Part shown: in pieces, positions 1 to 9,304 of the stretch
How positions within the stretch are numbered: position 1 is the first letter of the stretch
Layout: each line of letters starts with the position of its first letter
Origin: Symbiodinium natans
Lineage: Eukaryota > Sar > Dinophyceae > Suessiales > Symbiodiniaceae
NCBI GenBank assembly: GCA_905221605.1
Contig: CAJNDS010000792.1
Span: forward strand, 1-64,000
Reading direction: 5' to 3'
Length of the DNA stretch: 64,000 nt
Made by a program: the position numbers and the translations under genes
Notes under the pieces: model-generated
Seen by the model: the letters and a program-made list of their open reading frames with translations, nothing else
The model's database searches: none
Told to the model about the DNA's origin: nothing

Positions 1-1007
1 TTAGGGGTTTAGAGGTTTAGGGCGAAGGGTTTAGGGGTTTAGGAGCTTAGGGGTTTAGAGCTTTAGGGTGTAGGGGAAACCCTAAACCCTAAACCCTAAA
101 CCCTAAACCCCTACACCCTAAACTCTAAGGGTTTAGGGTTTAGGGTTTAGGGAGACGCAGACCTGGACCGAAGAGGGGCATGCTTCCGCGGCTGCTGGCG
201 ATGGCGCAAATCCGGGTGATGACAAGGTCATGAGGCCGGCGCAGTCAGAAACCCAGTTTAGGCTTTAGGGTTTAGGGTTTAGCGTTTAGGGCTTAGGGTC
301 CCAAACTCCAACCTCGGAAGTTCATGGGTACTTAGACCCCAATTACATTCTAAGTTTACTTCTAACCTACTTAGAGGACTTAGGGGGCTCATAAGTGCAG
401 TTATAACTGGGGCTACAAGTACCCCATGAACCTCCATTTAGACATTCCCCCCTAAGCCCTAAACCCTAAACCCCAAACCCTAAACCCTACACCCTAAACC
501 CTATTTTCGGCAACCCTCATTTAGGCTTAGGGTTTTTTGATCCAGGTCCCTGAGCTCCGTGTCGCGTTTGAGGTCTTCGCGGGATTCAGGGGTCCGAGGG
601 AAAGAAAGTGGGTCAAGTCCTCTGGGCGTTTCCATCTCTTTGTTTCCCTGAACCCTAAAACCTAAACCCTAAACCCTAAACCCTAAACCTGAGGCTTTGG
701 GCTTGTGTGGCCAGGGTTTGAGGGTTTGGGGGTTAGGGCTTAGGGCTGTAGATCTGTAAAGCACATCGGAGGGCTCTGTATCGTTTGAACCTTCGCCGCC
801 TGCATCCAGGCTTTGGAAGCCATATTCGGCGCGCGGGGGCACAGCGCCTGCTCCAGATGCAAGACCAACCCGTTCAGGCGCCCAGCCTCTTCATACCCTG
901 AACCCTAAACCGTGAACCCCAAACCCTAAACCCTAAACCCTAAACCCTAAACCCTAAACCCTAAACCCTAAACCCTAAACCCTAAACCCTAAACCCTAAA
1001 CCCTACT
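1..1007. repeat. Degenerate telomere-like repeats in both orientations
   Basis: Runs of TTTAGGG and its complement CCCTAAA, with variants, alternate with short unique stretches. The longest clean run is CCCTAAA at about 900-1003. The left edge of the window reads in the G-rich sense and the run before the retroelement in the C-rich sense, so this is interstitial or subtelomeric DNA and not a capped left chromosome end. No gene is seen here. Confidence 0.85.
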
Positions 1008-1472
1008 ACTGCTTGGGGGGCGTGGTCAGGCGTTCAGGTTCGAGTTCTGTGTGTAGTTTCCCGTAGCTTCCTCCTCCGGGTCCACGCAGAGCCATCCTGA
1101 ACCCCAAGCGTGGCAAGTCTGTGGACGTTGCCCGCGCGATCTCCGAACTCAAAGGTCACTTTTGGCCAGCTGTCGTTTGATCGACCTGCCCACGTAAGTG
1201 GCCGTTACACACCAGTTATTGACCGTTGTTTCCGTGCATGCAAAACTGGACGGGCATTCTTTGTTTGTTGCTTCCACTGTGCCTCTTTGACATTGAGACT
1301 CATCAAGGTGGCGCGTGCACTCCGCGAAACGTCTACTCACCGCAAATTGCGGCGCCTCAGAACCCGTGCAAGGACGTTGCTACGTGCAGCGGCAGCTGGC
1401 TGGGTAGTGCCCAGTCCCCTGCGCATTATCACTGCGCAGAAAATCCTCGCGAAGCACCACAGCTTTTCAAGG

Positions 1473-2471
1473 ATGTCGGCACCTTCCTGGCAGTGCGTCT
1501 GCAAACAGTGGGTCAAGGGTTCCATGGAGTTTTGTGGAGCATGTGGCGCTCATTGGAGCGCATCGTGCCATGGCTCAGGCTATGCGCAGTATACAGCGAC
1601 GGCTTCGAAGCCGCCGTGGAGACACAGCGAACAGTGGAGTTCGGCTGCGTCCTGGAAACGGCCCAAGTCACCGAGGCGACGAAAGCCAAGTTTGCCAAGG
1701 GCGCCAGGTGGCCAACAAGACAAAACGGCATCGGGTTCGGCTCCGCTTACAAGTCAGTTGCCCAAGGCCCCTGTGCCCAAACCAGGGTCAGCTCCGAAGC
1801 AGGCTCTTGCTACAGCTCCAGTTGCCGAGTCTCAGGACAAAAAAGTTTTGGATCAATTGCTGGATCAGCTGCGCTCTTCAAGAGAAGAGCTTCCTGCCAA
1901 CATCAAGGATATCGTGGACCGGCACGGCAAAGAATCCCATGCGCAGGCCACGAAGAATTTACACAAGGCAGTGTCATCTCAGGCACAAGCCAAACGGGAG
2001 ATCTCCTCACTTCAAGCTGCAAGGCAGGACTATTTAGCATCATGGCAGGAATATGTCCAACAGTTGGCCGAAATCTGGGAGACCCAGGTTGCGGAACAGG
2101 ACCGTGTACTGGGAGAAATGGACAGCAAAGAGGAGGCGTGGCGCGTGCAACTGCAAGAGGCTACGGACGAAATAGAGAGGTTGGCCAAGGATGGTATCAC
2201 GCCCACAGAAGGTATGGCAAGTATGGACACGGACGACGAGAAGGACGACCTCAAGTTGGACGAGGAGGGCAAGGAAACAGCTACTCGTGCAGCTCTCACG
2301 GCTCAACGAGAGCGCATCACTCAACTCATGTCCCAAGCCAAGAAGAGTGCATCAGAACAAGTGGAACAGGGCCAAAGGGAGAGAACTCCGAGAAGAGTCA
2401 GACAGGAGGTTGTAGAAGTGGATACGCCAGAGCCAAAGCCTACAGCGGGTGCCAAGTCGCACCCTCGATAG
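1473..2471 (+). CDS. Retrotransposon ORF1, zinc-finger plus coiled-coil protein
   Basis: Likely ORF1 protein of the retroelement, about 332 residues. The ATG at 1473 is chosen because it directly precedes a Cys cluster (two CxC/CxxC pairs within the first 25 residues, of zinc-ribbon or RanBP2-finger type); the frame is open further upstream to 1110 but that part is not protein-like. The middle is basic and Pro/Ala-rich. From about residue 120 to 290 it is rich in Glu, Lys, Gln and Ala in a coiled-coil pattern, followed by an acidic patch and a basic tail. ORF1 proteins of LINEs usually bind RNA and multimerise, which fits. It lies in a different frame from ORF2, which is also open across this whole stretch; codon pattern and composition favour this frame as the coding one. 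Confidence 0.65.
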   Translation: MSAPSWQCVCKQWVKGSMEFCGACGAHWSASCHGSGYAQYTATASKPPWRHSEQWSSAASWKRPKSPRRRKPSLPRAPGGQQDKTASGSAPLTSQLPKAPVPKPGSAPKQALATAPVAESQDKKVLDQLLDQLRSSREELPANIKDIVDRHGKESHAQATKNLHKAVSSQAQAKREISSLQAARQDYLASWQEYVQQLAEIWETQVAEQDRVLGEMDSKEEAWRVQLQEATDEIERLAKDGITPTEGMASMDTDDEKDDLKLDEEGKETATRAALTAQRERITQLMSQAKKSASEQVEQGQRERTPRRVRQEVVEVDTPEPKPTAGAKSHPR

Positions 2472-5400
2472 GCCTGGGGAGGAGCCGGACGGGATCCCTC
2501 AGGCAGAAGAAGCTCCGCTTCCTTCTCCAAGGACGCGTTGAGCGGCCATGCAGCCGACTGCTGTGCCCAAGTGGCACAGCCAATCCAAGACCGCCTCGCA
2601 GGCATTCCATTCTTCGAGCGCCGGACTTTGTGGGGCCGCAGTTGGCGCAAGTCATTGCGTTATGGCAGGCTTTTGCAGTTAGAGTGTCCGAGCTCCAGGT
2701 ACATGTTGTCACCGTCGACCCTAGGATCGAGGCGGTGCATGGAGAATCGCGTGAAGATCGAGAGACCTCCGACCCAAGCCCATGTGCTGGGGTTGTTGAG
2801 CCATCTCGGTTGAATGATGGGTGTGTGTGCCCTGATCCTCACGCCAAGCAGAGAGTGACCATAGGTCCTTATGTAGATCACCCGTGCAAAAGCCAGGGTG
2901 CTTTTTTCCAATCTCACGATGAAGGTCACCACAGCGGACCTAGCCCTAGTGCGACTTGCAAGGAGCTTCGGACCTTGCCCCAATCTCCCCGGTTTGGCGA
3001 TTGTTTGCCCGAGATGGCTGGTGAACGCAACGCCGATGTGGGTGACCTGTCGCAGCATACTGCGTGCTGGGTCGAGAACCGACGCAGTGAAACGAATGGA
3101 GTTCGCGCGCATGCAGCCCGGTTGAAGATTGAGCTCGAACAGGCGCAGTGTAGATCAGCGTCACCTGTTGATGTTCAATTCTCCTCAGGTGTTGTTGAGT
3201 GTGATGTCAAGGCCGGTGTGCCGAGCATACCCCAGTGTCAGATGAAAGAGTGTGCCAACTCTTCCTTCTGGGTGTGGGTTCCAGGCTTACCTTCTTTTGG
3301 CTTTCAAGCGCCAAGGGAAGCGCAGCCTAGCGAATTGAGTGGGTATGCCACCAGAGCTGCGCGAAGATATGTTGATGCTGATGTGTTGGTACCGGTCCAC
3401 CCGCCCTTCGAAAGCACTGGTCTACTGCATTGTGTTGACACTGCTCGTTGTCCATCCGCGCATGTGTGTGTGATTGTTGCATTCGACGACAACAGGCAAC
3501 CAGTTCCTGTATGTGTTCCAGTCAATGCCACTTCTTTCGATGTGTGTAAAGCTGCAGTGTGCAATGGGCGGCTGTTTTACCTTGATGTTCCATGGGATTG
3601 TGGGTACCTAGCGCTCGCGCATGGCATGACTCTGGTGTGTCGACGCACTGCTGTGTCCCATGGTAAGCCATGTTGCCAACATCTTGCTCTCATCCCTTAT
3701 GTTCGTGATACTTGGGAGTCCCAGCAGATTGAGCCATGCGCCCTGCTGAGGCATCAAATTTGCCGCATGACCAGTGCTGTGTGGAGCCTTTCGTGTGATT
3801 TCAGTAGGCTCTCCCTTCCAAGCGCTGTCGTTGCTGGTCTGCACAGCACTGCTCGCGCAGATGTGTTTCCACATGCGTTAGTTCGGGATATCAGCGTTTA
3901 CGTTGACGGTTCCGCTATGGCAGGAGACGTGTGCCCCAGTGCCGGCGCATCTTTCAACGTTTGGAAGCACGCTATTGATGGGTCCACTCAGTTTGTCGGC
4001 TACCACTCTTCTCGGGTCAGAGTTGAGGAAGGCGAGCTTGATGCAGCTTGCGTGGCTGAATGCCAGGCACTTGCCCATGCCATCATGTGGGTCATGGCAT
4101 GCCCTTTGAAAGTGAAATTCCGCGTGCATTATGATTCCATGCGTGCTGGCAAGTCGGCTAGCGGTGAGTGGCAGCCCTCCTCAGGCTCGCGAGCAGCGTC
4201 TGAATGGTGTATGCGAGTTAGACACCTGGTGTTGTTGGCTGAAAGAATCCGTTTGATTGAGTTTTGCCACACCAAGGCTCACATGGGGTGTTGCGGTAAC
4301 GAGCTTGCTGATGTCTGCGCCAAAGCTGCCGCGATTGGTTCCTGCCACACTCCCACGCCGGATGAGTGCCTGGATTGCTTGTGTGGCGAGAATTTACCCT
4401 GGGCATGGGCATTGGCCCCCCGCAGTGAAGAAGGCCTCCCCCCGGCTGAAATGATGATATCCAGAATCGTATCGAAGCCAAAGCAGACGGCAGAGGCTGA
4501 CCTCCGGCTTGGTGTAACCGAAGTCGGTTTAGATACGCAGCGTAACGGCGTCCTGCAGCATGAGGGTGTTTTGACACTGGCTTCATATAACGTGCAGACT
4601 GCTCTTGACGCTGACTGCTTTGATCCTGATGAGCGACTCTACGGAGGAGCCAAGATTAACCTCATGCAAGAGGTTTTTGCAGCGCAGGGGTGGACGATCG
4701 TTGGGTTGCAAGAGACACGGTTGGGCGGAGCCGGCATCAGAACAAACCAAAGATACATGTCCATCCAGTCTGGTTCAGTCCAAGGCAATTTGGGAGTTGC
4801 TCTGTGGATCTCTAGGCAATGGCCTGACCCCTTTCCCAGAGAACCCTTTCAAGCTCGTCACTTGGCAGTACTGCATGCCGATCCGAGACGTTTGTTTGTG
4901 CGGTGCATTTCTGACTGTATCAAGCTTGACGTATGTGTGTGTCATGCGCCGCATCGAGGCAGGGGCACAAGGGAATGTGAAGAATGGTGGGATGCCACTG
5001 ATCACCTTCTCGCCAAGTTTGCGAGCCCGAGCATTCCGATGATTTTCCTCTCTGATGCCAACGCCCGTGGTGGTGCCCCGGGTTGTGATCAAGTTGGCGG
5101 TGTGGGAGCAGAAGAGTGTGATGTCAACGGTGTTGCGCTGCAAGATCTCATGTGTAAGCACTCCATGTGGATTCCTTCAACTTTTGAGCAATGTCACGTT
5201 GGAGGAACACACACTTTCATTGCTGTCCGTGACCAAAGCCACCACCGAAATGATTACATAGCGATTCCTGATTGCTGGGGTTTCGGATGTGTAGTTCAGT
5301 CTCGCGTTGAGTACTCGGTCGACATCGGGCAGAAATCGCCAGACCACTTTCCTGTTGTGCTTGAGTGTCGAGTGCCTTTCGGCCGTGCGGGCCGGCGCAA

Positions 5401-8400
5401 ATCGGCAACTCGGCAGCGGCAATGGGACGTTGCGAACGTGCAAGTATTTGATTGTATCATGGATGCGTGCCCCCAACCTCAATGGGAGTGCAGCGTTGAT
5501 CTTCATGCCGACATCCTCACTCGGCATCTGCAGCATGTGCAACAGAAAGTCTTTGCTAGGCGCCGACAGAGACCCATCAAACCTTACATTTCCCCTCAAA
5601 CGTGGGCGTTGATCAAAGCTCGGGGCTCGTTAAAGGCGCAGCTTGTGCAACATGACCAGCGTCACGCCAGGGTTATGATGTCAAGGGCCTTTAAAGCATG
5701 GCATGGTTCCTTGAATGAGGCGCAGCGTCTGACCGGCTTGTTGGAGACTTCGCGTCGACAGCATGCAGTGCGAGTGCGCGTGTATTCACAATCGTGCTAC
5801 GATGTACGGGCTGCGGTCAAGCTCGACAAGGCAAACTACCTTCAGGAAGTGGCGGCGAAGTGCCATATGGCAATGACGCAACACCAGTCCCGTCAAGTTT
5901 ACCAAGCCCTGAAGTTCTTTCGGCCGCCCTCCAAGAATGTGCGGCGGAAGGGGGGACCCCTCCCTCAGGTTGCCCTAGAGGATGGTAGTTTGGCAGTGAC
6001 GCCGCAGCAGATTTCCGATCGCTGGTTAGAGCATTTTGCCCAGGTCGAGGCTGCCGAAGTTGTCCCGAGGGAGTTGTTGCCGATGGTGGCGCATGACGGG
6101 CATGAGCGGAGTGCTGTTGAGTGCATATGTTCGGTTGGCGGATGTGTTCCGACGTTGGTACAGTGGGAGCAGGCTCTCAGAAAAACCAAGTTGCGCAAAC
6201 ATCCCGGGCCCGATGGCATCAAGTCTGAGCTCTTGCGCGTGAAAGTACCAACAGTGGCGCGTGCCACATACAGCCTCATATTGAAAACGTCCATGTGTTG
6301 TGCAGAACCATTGCGTTACAAGGGAGGACTGTTGGCCGCCCTATACAAAGGGCGAGGCGCGCACGCAGACTGTTCAAACAGTCGTTCCATTTTGCTCGCC
6401 AACACGATCGGAAAGCAATGGCACTCCTGTTTACGCAGTGAGCTCGTGCCTGTCGTCAAAGAGAGCATGTTGCCTTCTCAAGCCGGAGCGGTGCCGGGTC
6501 GGGGGCTCGACACTGCTGCTCTGAGTGTCCGAGCCTTTGCATGGTGGTCGCAAGAACAGGGGTTGTCAGCAGCTGCCTTGTTTGTTGACATTCGGTCTGC
6601 GTTTTACAGTGTGTTCAGGCCCCTGTTGCTTGGTCACTCTTTTGATGATGACAAGTTGGCTTACGCCATGCGCCATCTCAAAATCCCCGAGATATACGCA
6701 GAGTGGCTTCGGGACATCGTGTCAGAGGGCGACGTGGCGACCAGGGTTGGGGTGCCAAGTTTCTTGCGCATGCAGCTTCTTGATACGCTCACCCATTCGT
6801 GGTTCGTCACTCAAAACAGTCAGGAAATGGGATACTCCTGGGCAGGGACCCGGCCAGGGGACCCTTTACGAGATGTGCTCTATGTTATGTTGTGCGCCCA
6901 TGTCTTGGAGGAGGTTCGCCAGCATGCGCATGAGCAAGGATTGTGGACAAAAATTGGAGATGATGTGTTTGATTCGTGCCCTACGTGGGTCGATGATTCC
7001 ACTTTCCTTATTGCCGACTCCAATGCTGAACTCATGCTCCAGAAGACGAAGAAACTTTGCGGATTGGTTCACACTTGTTTTGGGAAGCACGGTTTGGTGT
7101 TGAACACGTCTAGGGGCAAGACTGAGGTCCTCCCAATTTTCCGCGGCGAGCGGGCGCAAGCGGTTCAAATGCGTATTGAAGATGAGTGGGATACAGGACT
7201 CGGCTATTGTGCCCTGGACGGGACACACAGTGTCCATTTCACCAACTGTTACAAACATTTGGGGAGTCTTTTCGACCGTTCTTTGTCCGTGCTTCCCGAG
7301 ATTCGAGCACGCCTTGCTTCAGCCCGTGCTGAAGCTGTGGCTTTGCGCAAGCCGGTCCTTTCCGCCCAGCAGGTCCCGCTGTACGCTAGGGTTGAGCTTT
7401 TCCATGGCCTCGTTGGGAACAAGTTGACATTCCAAATTGGGATCTGGAAGGAACTCCGGATCAGAGAGAGCAAGGCTTGGAGGCATGGAACGGCAGCGTT
7501 GTACCGCATGCTCCTACCAGACGGCCACAGACACGCAGCCTCTTCATGGTCGTTGCATGCCTTGTGTGGTTATCTCGGTGTTCCGCATCCCGACTCCTTG
7601 ATCAGCGTTGCGAGATGCCAAGTTCTTGATCATGTGGCCCTCTCAGAGGATGGAGGACTGCACCTGCTGTTAGGTCAGTTGCATCATGAACTCTCTTGGA
7701 TTGAGGCGGTTCGCCGGGATCTCAGCTGGGCCGCCCAGCTCGGATGTTTGGACCTTGGCCTCGCACGTGGCTCCCTCGTTGACTGGATCCATGCGAGTAA
7801 AACGGGCATTTCGTTTGCACTGCAAATCCGCAAGGCACTGCATAAGCATGTCCATCTCATGGGTCAGCGGAGTCAAGTTGCTCTCGGGTCACCTTCCGTT
7901 GATACAGTTGATGTTGGAGTTGATGTTGCAGCTTGTGTTGACCGGCTGCGTTGCCCCGTGTGCGATAAGCCCTTTGAATCCAAGAGGCAACTTGCCACAC
8001 ATGCGAATCGCGTACATGCCGTTACTTCGAGGAGCAGGTTCTTTGCTGGCCCATCGAACAATTGTTGTGCTTGCAGCTTGCAGTTTGCGACGCGTCGGAA
8101 GTTGCTTGCACACTTGGGTGTATGGTCGCGAAGTTGTCTTACGTTCCTCCAGGCCCATTTTCATCCTCTGAGCATTGAGGATGTTAGAGAGCTTGATGCC
8201 CGTGACGGCCAGCTCATCAAGGAACAGAGGCGGAGAGGACGCCCAACTGACGCGGAGAGAAGGTTGTGTCGCTATGCATGCGTTCCTGCAGATTTGTGCC
8301 CGGTCGGTGATGAACCTCCCAGGCCAATACCGGTGTTGTGCTCAGAGGACCTACCTGGCGAGAAACAGCATCACGGTAACAATCGCAAGGCCTTCGAACC

Positions 8401-8425
8401 GCGACCCTCCATCCCTACGTGGTGA
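2471..8425 (+). CDS. Retrotransposon ORF2: RNase H, endonuclease, reverse transcriptase, zinc fingers
   Basis: Replication polyprotein, about 1984 residues from the point where ORF1 stops. The frame is open back to 1226, but the upstream part overlaps ORF1 and looks non-coding. No clear ATG starts it, so a -1 frameshift from ORF1 or reinitiation is likely. Numbering from 1226: RNase H has Asp894 (YVDGSA), Glu945, Asp970, and HTKAH...GNELAD ending in Asp1029. The AP-type endonuclease follows with Asn1122, Glu1163 (LQETR), Asp1277/Asn1279 (SDAN) and Asp1373-His1374. The reverse transcriptase has KHPGPDG, Asp1788 (FVDIRSAF), GTRPGDPL and the catalytic WVDD (Asp1923-Asp1924) in place of the usual YxDD. 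Two C2H2/C2HC-type fingers lie near 7950-8140. RNase H placed ahead of the endonuclease differs from the usual EN-RT-RNH order. All key residues are present. Confidence 0.9.
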   Translation, partial: GLGRSRTGSLRQKKLRFLLQGRVERPCSRLLCPSGTANPRPPRRHSILRAPDFVGPQLAQVIALWQAFAVRVSELQVHVVTVDPRIEAVHGESREDRETSDPSPCAGVVEPSRLNDGCVCPDPHAKQRVTIGPYVDHPCKSQGAFFQSHDEGHHSGPSPSATCKELRTLPQSPRFGDCLPEMAGERNADVGDLSQHTACWVENRRSETNGVRAHAARLKIELEQAQCRSASPVDVQFSSGVVECDVKAGVPSIPQCQMKECANSSFWVWVPGLPSFGFQAPREAQPSELSGYATRAARRYVDADVLVPVHPPFESTGLLHCVDTARCPSAHVCVIVAFDDNRQPVPVCVPVNATSFDVCKAAVCNGRLFYLDVPWDCGYLALAHGMTLVCRRTAVSHGKPCCQHLALIPYVRDTWESQQIEPCALLRHQICRMTSAVWSLSCDFSRLSLPSAVVAGLHSTARADVFPHALVRDISVYVDGSAMAGDVCPSAGASFNVWKHAIDGSTQFVGYHSSRVRVEEGELDAACVAECQALAHAIMWVMACPLKVKFRVHYDSMRAGKSASGEWQPSSGSRAASEWCMRVRHLVLLAERIRLIEFCHTKAHMGCCGNELADVCAKAAAIGSCHTPTPDECLDCLCGENLPWAWALAPRSEEGLPPAEMMISRIVSKPKQTAEADLRLGVTEVGLDTQRNGVLQHEGVLTLASYNVQTALDADCFDPDERLYGGAKINLMQEVFAAQGWTIVGLQETRLGGAGIRTNQRYMSIQSGSVQGNLGVALWISRQWPDPFPREPFQARHLAVLHADPRRLFVRCISDCIKLDVCVCHAPHRGRGTRECEEWWDATDHLLAKFASPSIPMIFLSDANARGGAPGCDQVGGVGAEECDVNGVALQDLMCKHSMWIPSTFEQCHVGGTHTFIAVRDQSHHRNDYIAIPDCWGFGCVVQSRVEYSVDIGQKSPDHFPVVLECRVPFGRAGRRKSATRQRQWDVANVQVFDCIMDACPQPQWECSVDLHADILTRHLQHVQQKVFARRRQRPIKPYISPQTWALIKARGSLKAQLVQHDQRHARVMMSRAFKAWHGSLNEAQRLTGLLETSRRQHAVRVRVYSQSCYDVRAAVKLDKANYLQEVAAKCHMAMTQHQSRQVYQALKFFRPPSKNVRRKGGPLPQVALEDGSLAVTPQQISDRWLEHFAQVEAAEVVPRELLPMVAHDGHERSAVECICSVGGCVPTLVQWEQALRKTKLRKHPGPDGIKSELLRVKVPTVARATYSLILKTSMCCAEPLRYKGGLLAALYKGRGAHADCSNSRSILLANTIGKQWHSCLRSELVPVVKESMLPSQAGAVPGRGLDTAALSVRAFAWWSQEQGLSAAALFVDIRSAFYSVFRPLLLGHSFDDDKLAYAMRHLKIPEIYAEWLRDIVSEGDVATRVGVPSFLRMQLLDTLTHSWFVTQNSQEMGYSWAGTRPGDPLRDVLYVMLCAHVLEEVRQHAHEQGLWTKIGDDVFDSCPTWVDDSTFLIADSNAELMLQKTKKLCGLVHTCFGKHGLVLNTSRGKTEVLPIFRGERAQAVQMRIEDEWDTGLGYCALDGTHSVHFTNCYKHLGSLFDRSLSVLPEIRARLASARAEAVALRKPVLSAQQVPLYARVELFHGLVGNKLTFQIGIWKELRIRESKAWRHGTAALYRMLLPDGHRHAASSWSLHALCGYLGVPHPDSLISVARCQVLDHVALSEDGGLHLLLGQLHHELSWIEAVRRDLSWAAQLGCLDLGLARGSLVDWIHASKTGISFALQIRKALHKHVHLMGQRSQVALGSPSVDTVDVGVDVAACVDRLRCPVCDKPFESKRQLATHANRVHAVTSRSRFFAGPSNNCCACSLQFATRRKLLAHLGVWSRSCLTFLQAHFHPLSIEDVRELDARDGQLIKEQRRRGRPTDAERRLCRYACVPADLCPVGDEPPRPIPVLCSEDLPGEKQHHGNNRKAFEPRPSIPTW

Positions 8426-8608
8426 GAACTTGCAGGTCGCTCTAGTGCTTATGTCTTGTCACATCTAGCTAGGAGCCAATTGGTGATTTTCCTTTCACCC
8501 TAGGCGCGGATTGACCCTCGGAAGCCGTGAGTGAGTGGGGGGCGTGGTCCCGATGATGTGCTGGTTCACAGTCGCGCTCAGGTGCTCAGACTCAGAGACA
8601 GCGCCGAG

Positions 8609-9050
8609 TAAACCCTACTGTAAGAACGGTGGGGGCCCGGGGGTCTGAGGTTTAGGGTTTAGGGTTTAGGGTTTAGGGTTTAGGGTTTAGGGTTTAGGGT
8701 TTAGGGGGGGGGGGGGCTTTTCGAGTCTGAGGTTTCAGGGTTTGCAGGCGCTGGGCCGAGGAGGCGAGAAGGGGCCAAGCCTAGATCCTAAACCCTGAGC
8801 CGCGTGGGGGTTTCCACGAAAGGGAGACCCTCAACCCGAAACCCTAAACCCTGGACCTTGTGGAGCAAGGTAGGCATGCAGCCTTTCAAGTCAGCGAGGC
8901 ATCAGGAGGACGATGAGGGAATGTAGAACTTGGGGGGGCGTCCGCGGTTTAGGGTTTAGGGTTTAGGGTTTAGGGTTTAGGGTTTGGGGTTTGGGGTTTA
9001 GGGCTTAGGGTGTAGGGTGTAGGGTGTAGGGTTTAGGGTTTAGGGTAACA
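8609..9050. repeat. Telomere-like TTTAGGG arrays flanking the retroelement
   Basis: Clean TTTAGGG runs at 8648-8704 and 8946-9046, in the G-rich sense, separated by unique GC-rich DNA. A sequence like the 5' edge of the retroelement (CTTGGGGGGGCGT, near 8930) precedes the second run, so it may be a remnant of another insertion. 9051-9304 holds unique DNA and a short (AT)n run near 9250-9271; no gene is seen. Confidence 0.8.
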
Positions 9051-9304
9051 ATAACCTACAATCCTCAACCGCCCTTGAAACAGAGATGCTGCTGCCAGGT
9101 ATCGAGCTCCAAATTCATCTCTGCCCCCACTCCGGCAGGGTATGCTATTTTGAAAGGCTCGGACAGGGTGGGCGGGAACTTGGGCTTGGGGCTCAAAGCG
9201 GGGTGTCGGGTTTAGGGCTTGGGGTGTGTGGGCCTGGTGTATAAATACACACAAATATATATATATATATGTATGTAGGACCTTTATGCGTTATTTGACG
9301 GTCC

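Larger units (their letters stand above)
1008..8608 (+). mobile_element. Non-LTR (LINE-type) retrotransposon inserted in telomere-like repeats
   Basis: A 7.6-kb element with a coiled-coil ORF1 and a long ORF2 carrying RNase H, endonuclease, reverse transcriptase and C2H2 fingers. It is bordered on both sides by telomere-like repeats. The 11-mer TAAACCCTACT occurs just outside each proposed end (997-1007 and 8609-8619) and could be a target-site duplication. An alternative pair is GGGGGGCGTGGTC at 1015-1027 and 8537-8549. No long terminal repeats and no poly-A tail are visible. Both ORFs are open, so the copy looks young and possibly active. The element's presence is clear; its exact ends are inferred. 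Confidence 0.85.

Noticed and set aside
1-100. True chromosome end at the left edge
   Set aside because: The left edge reads in the G-rich sense and is degenerate; a left telomere would read CCCTAAA cleanly from the first base.
1226-2470. N-terminal 415 codons of the long retroelement frame as real ORF2
   Set aside because: Composition is that of a shifted reading of the ORF1 coiled coil; ORF1's own frame is the protein-like one.
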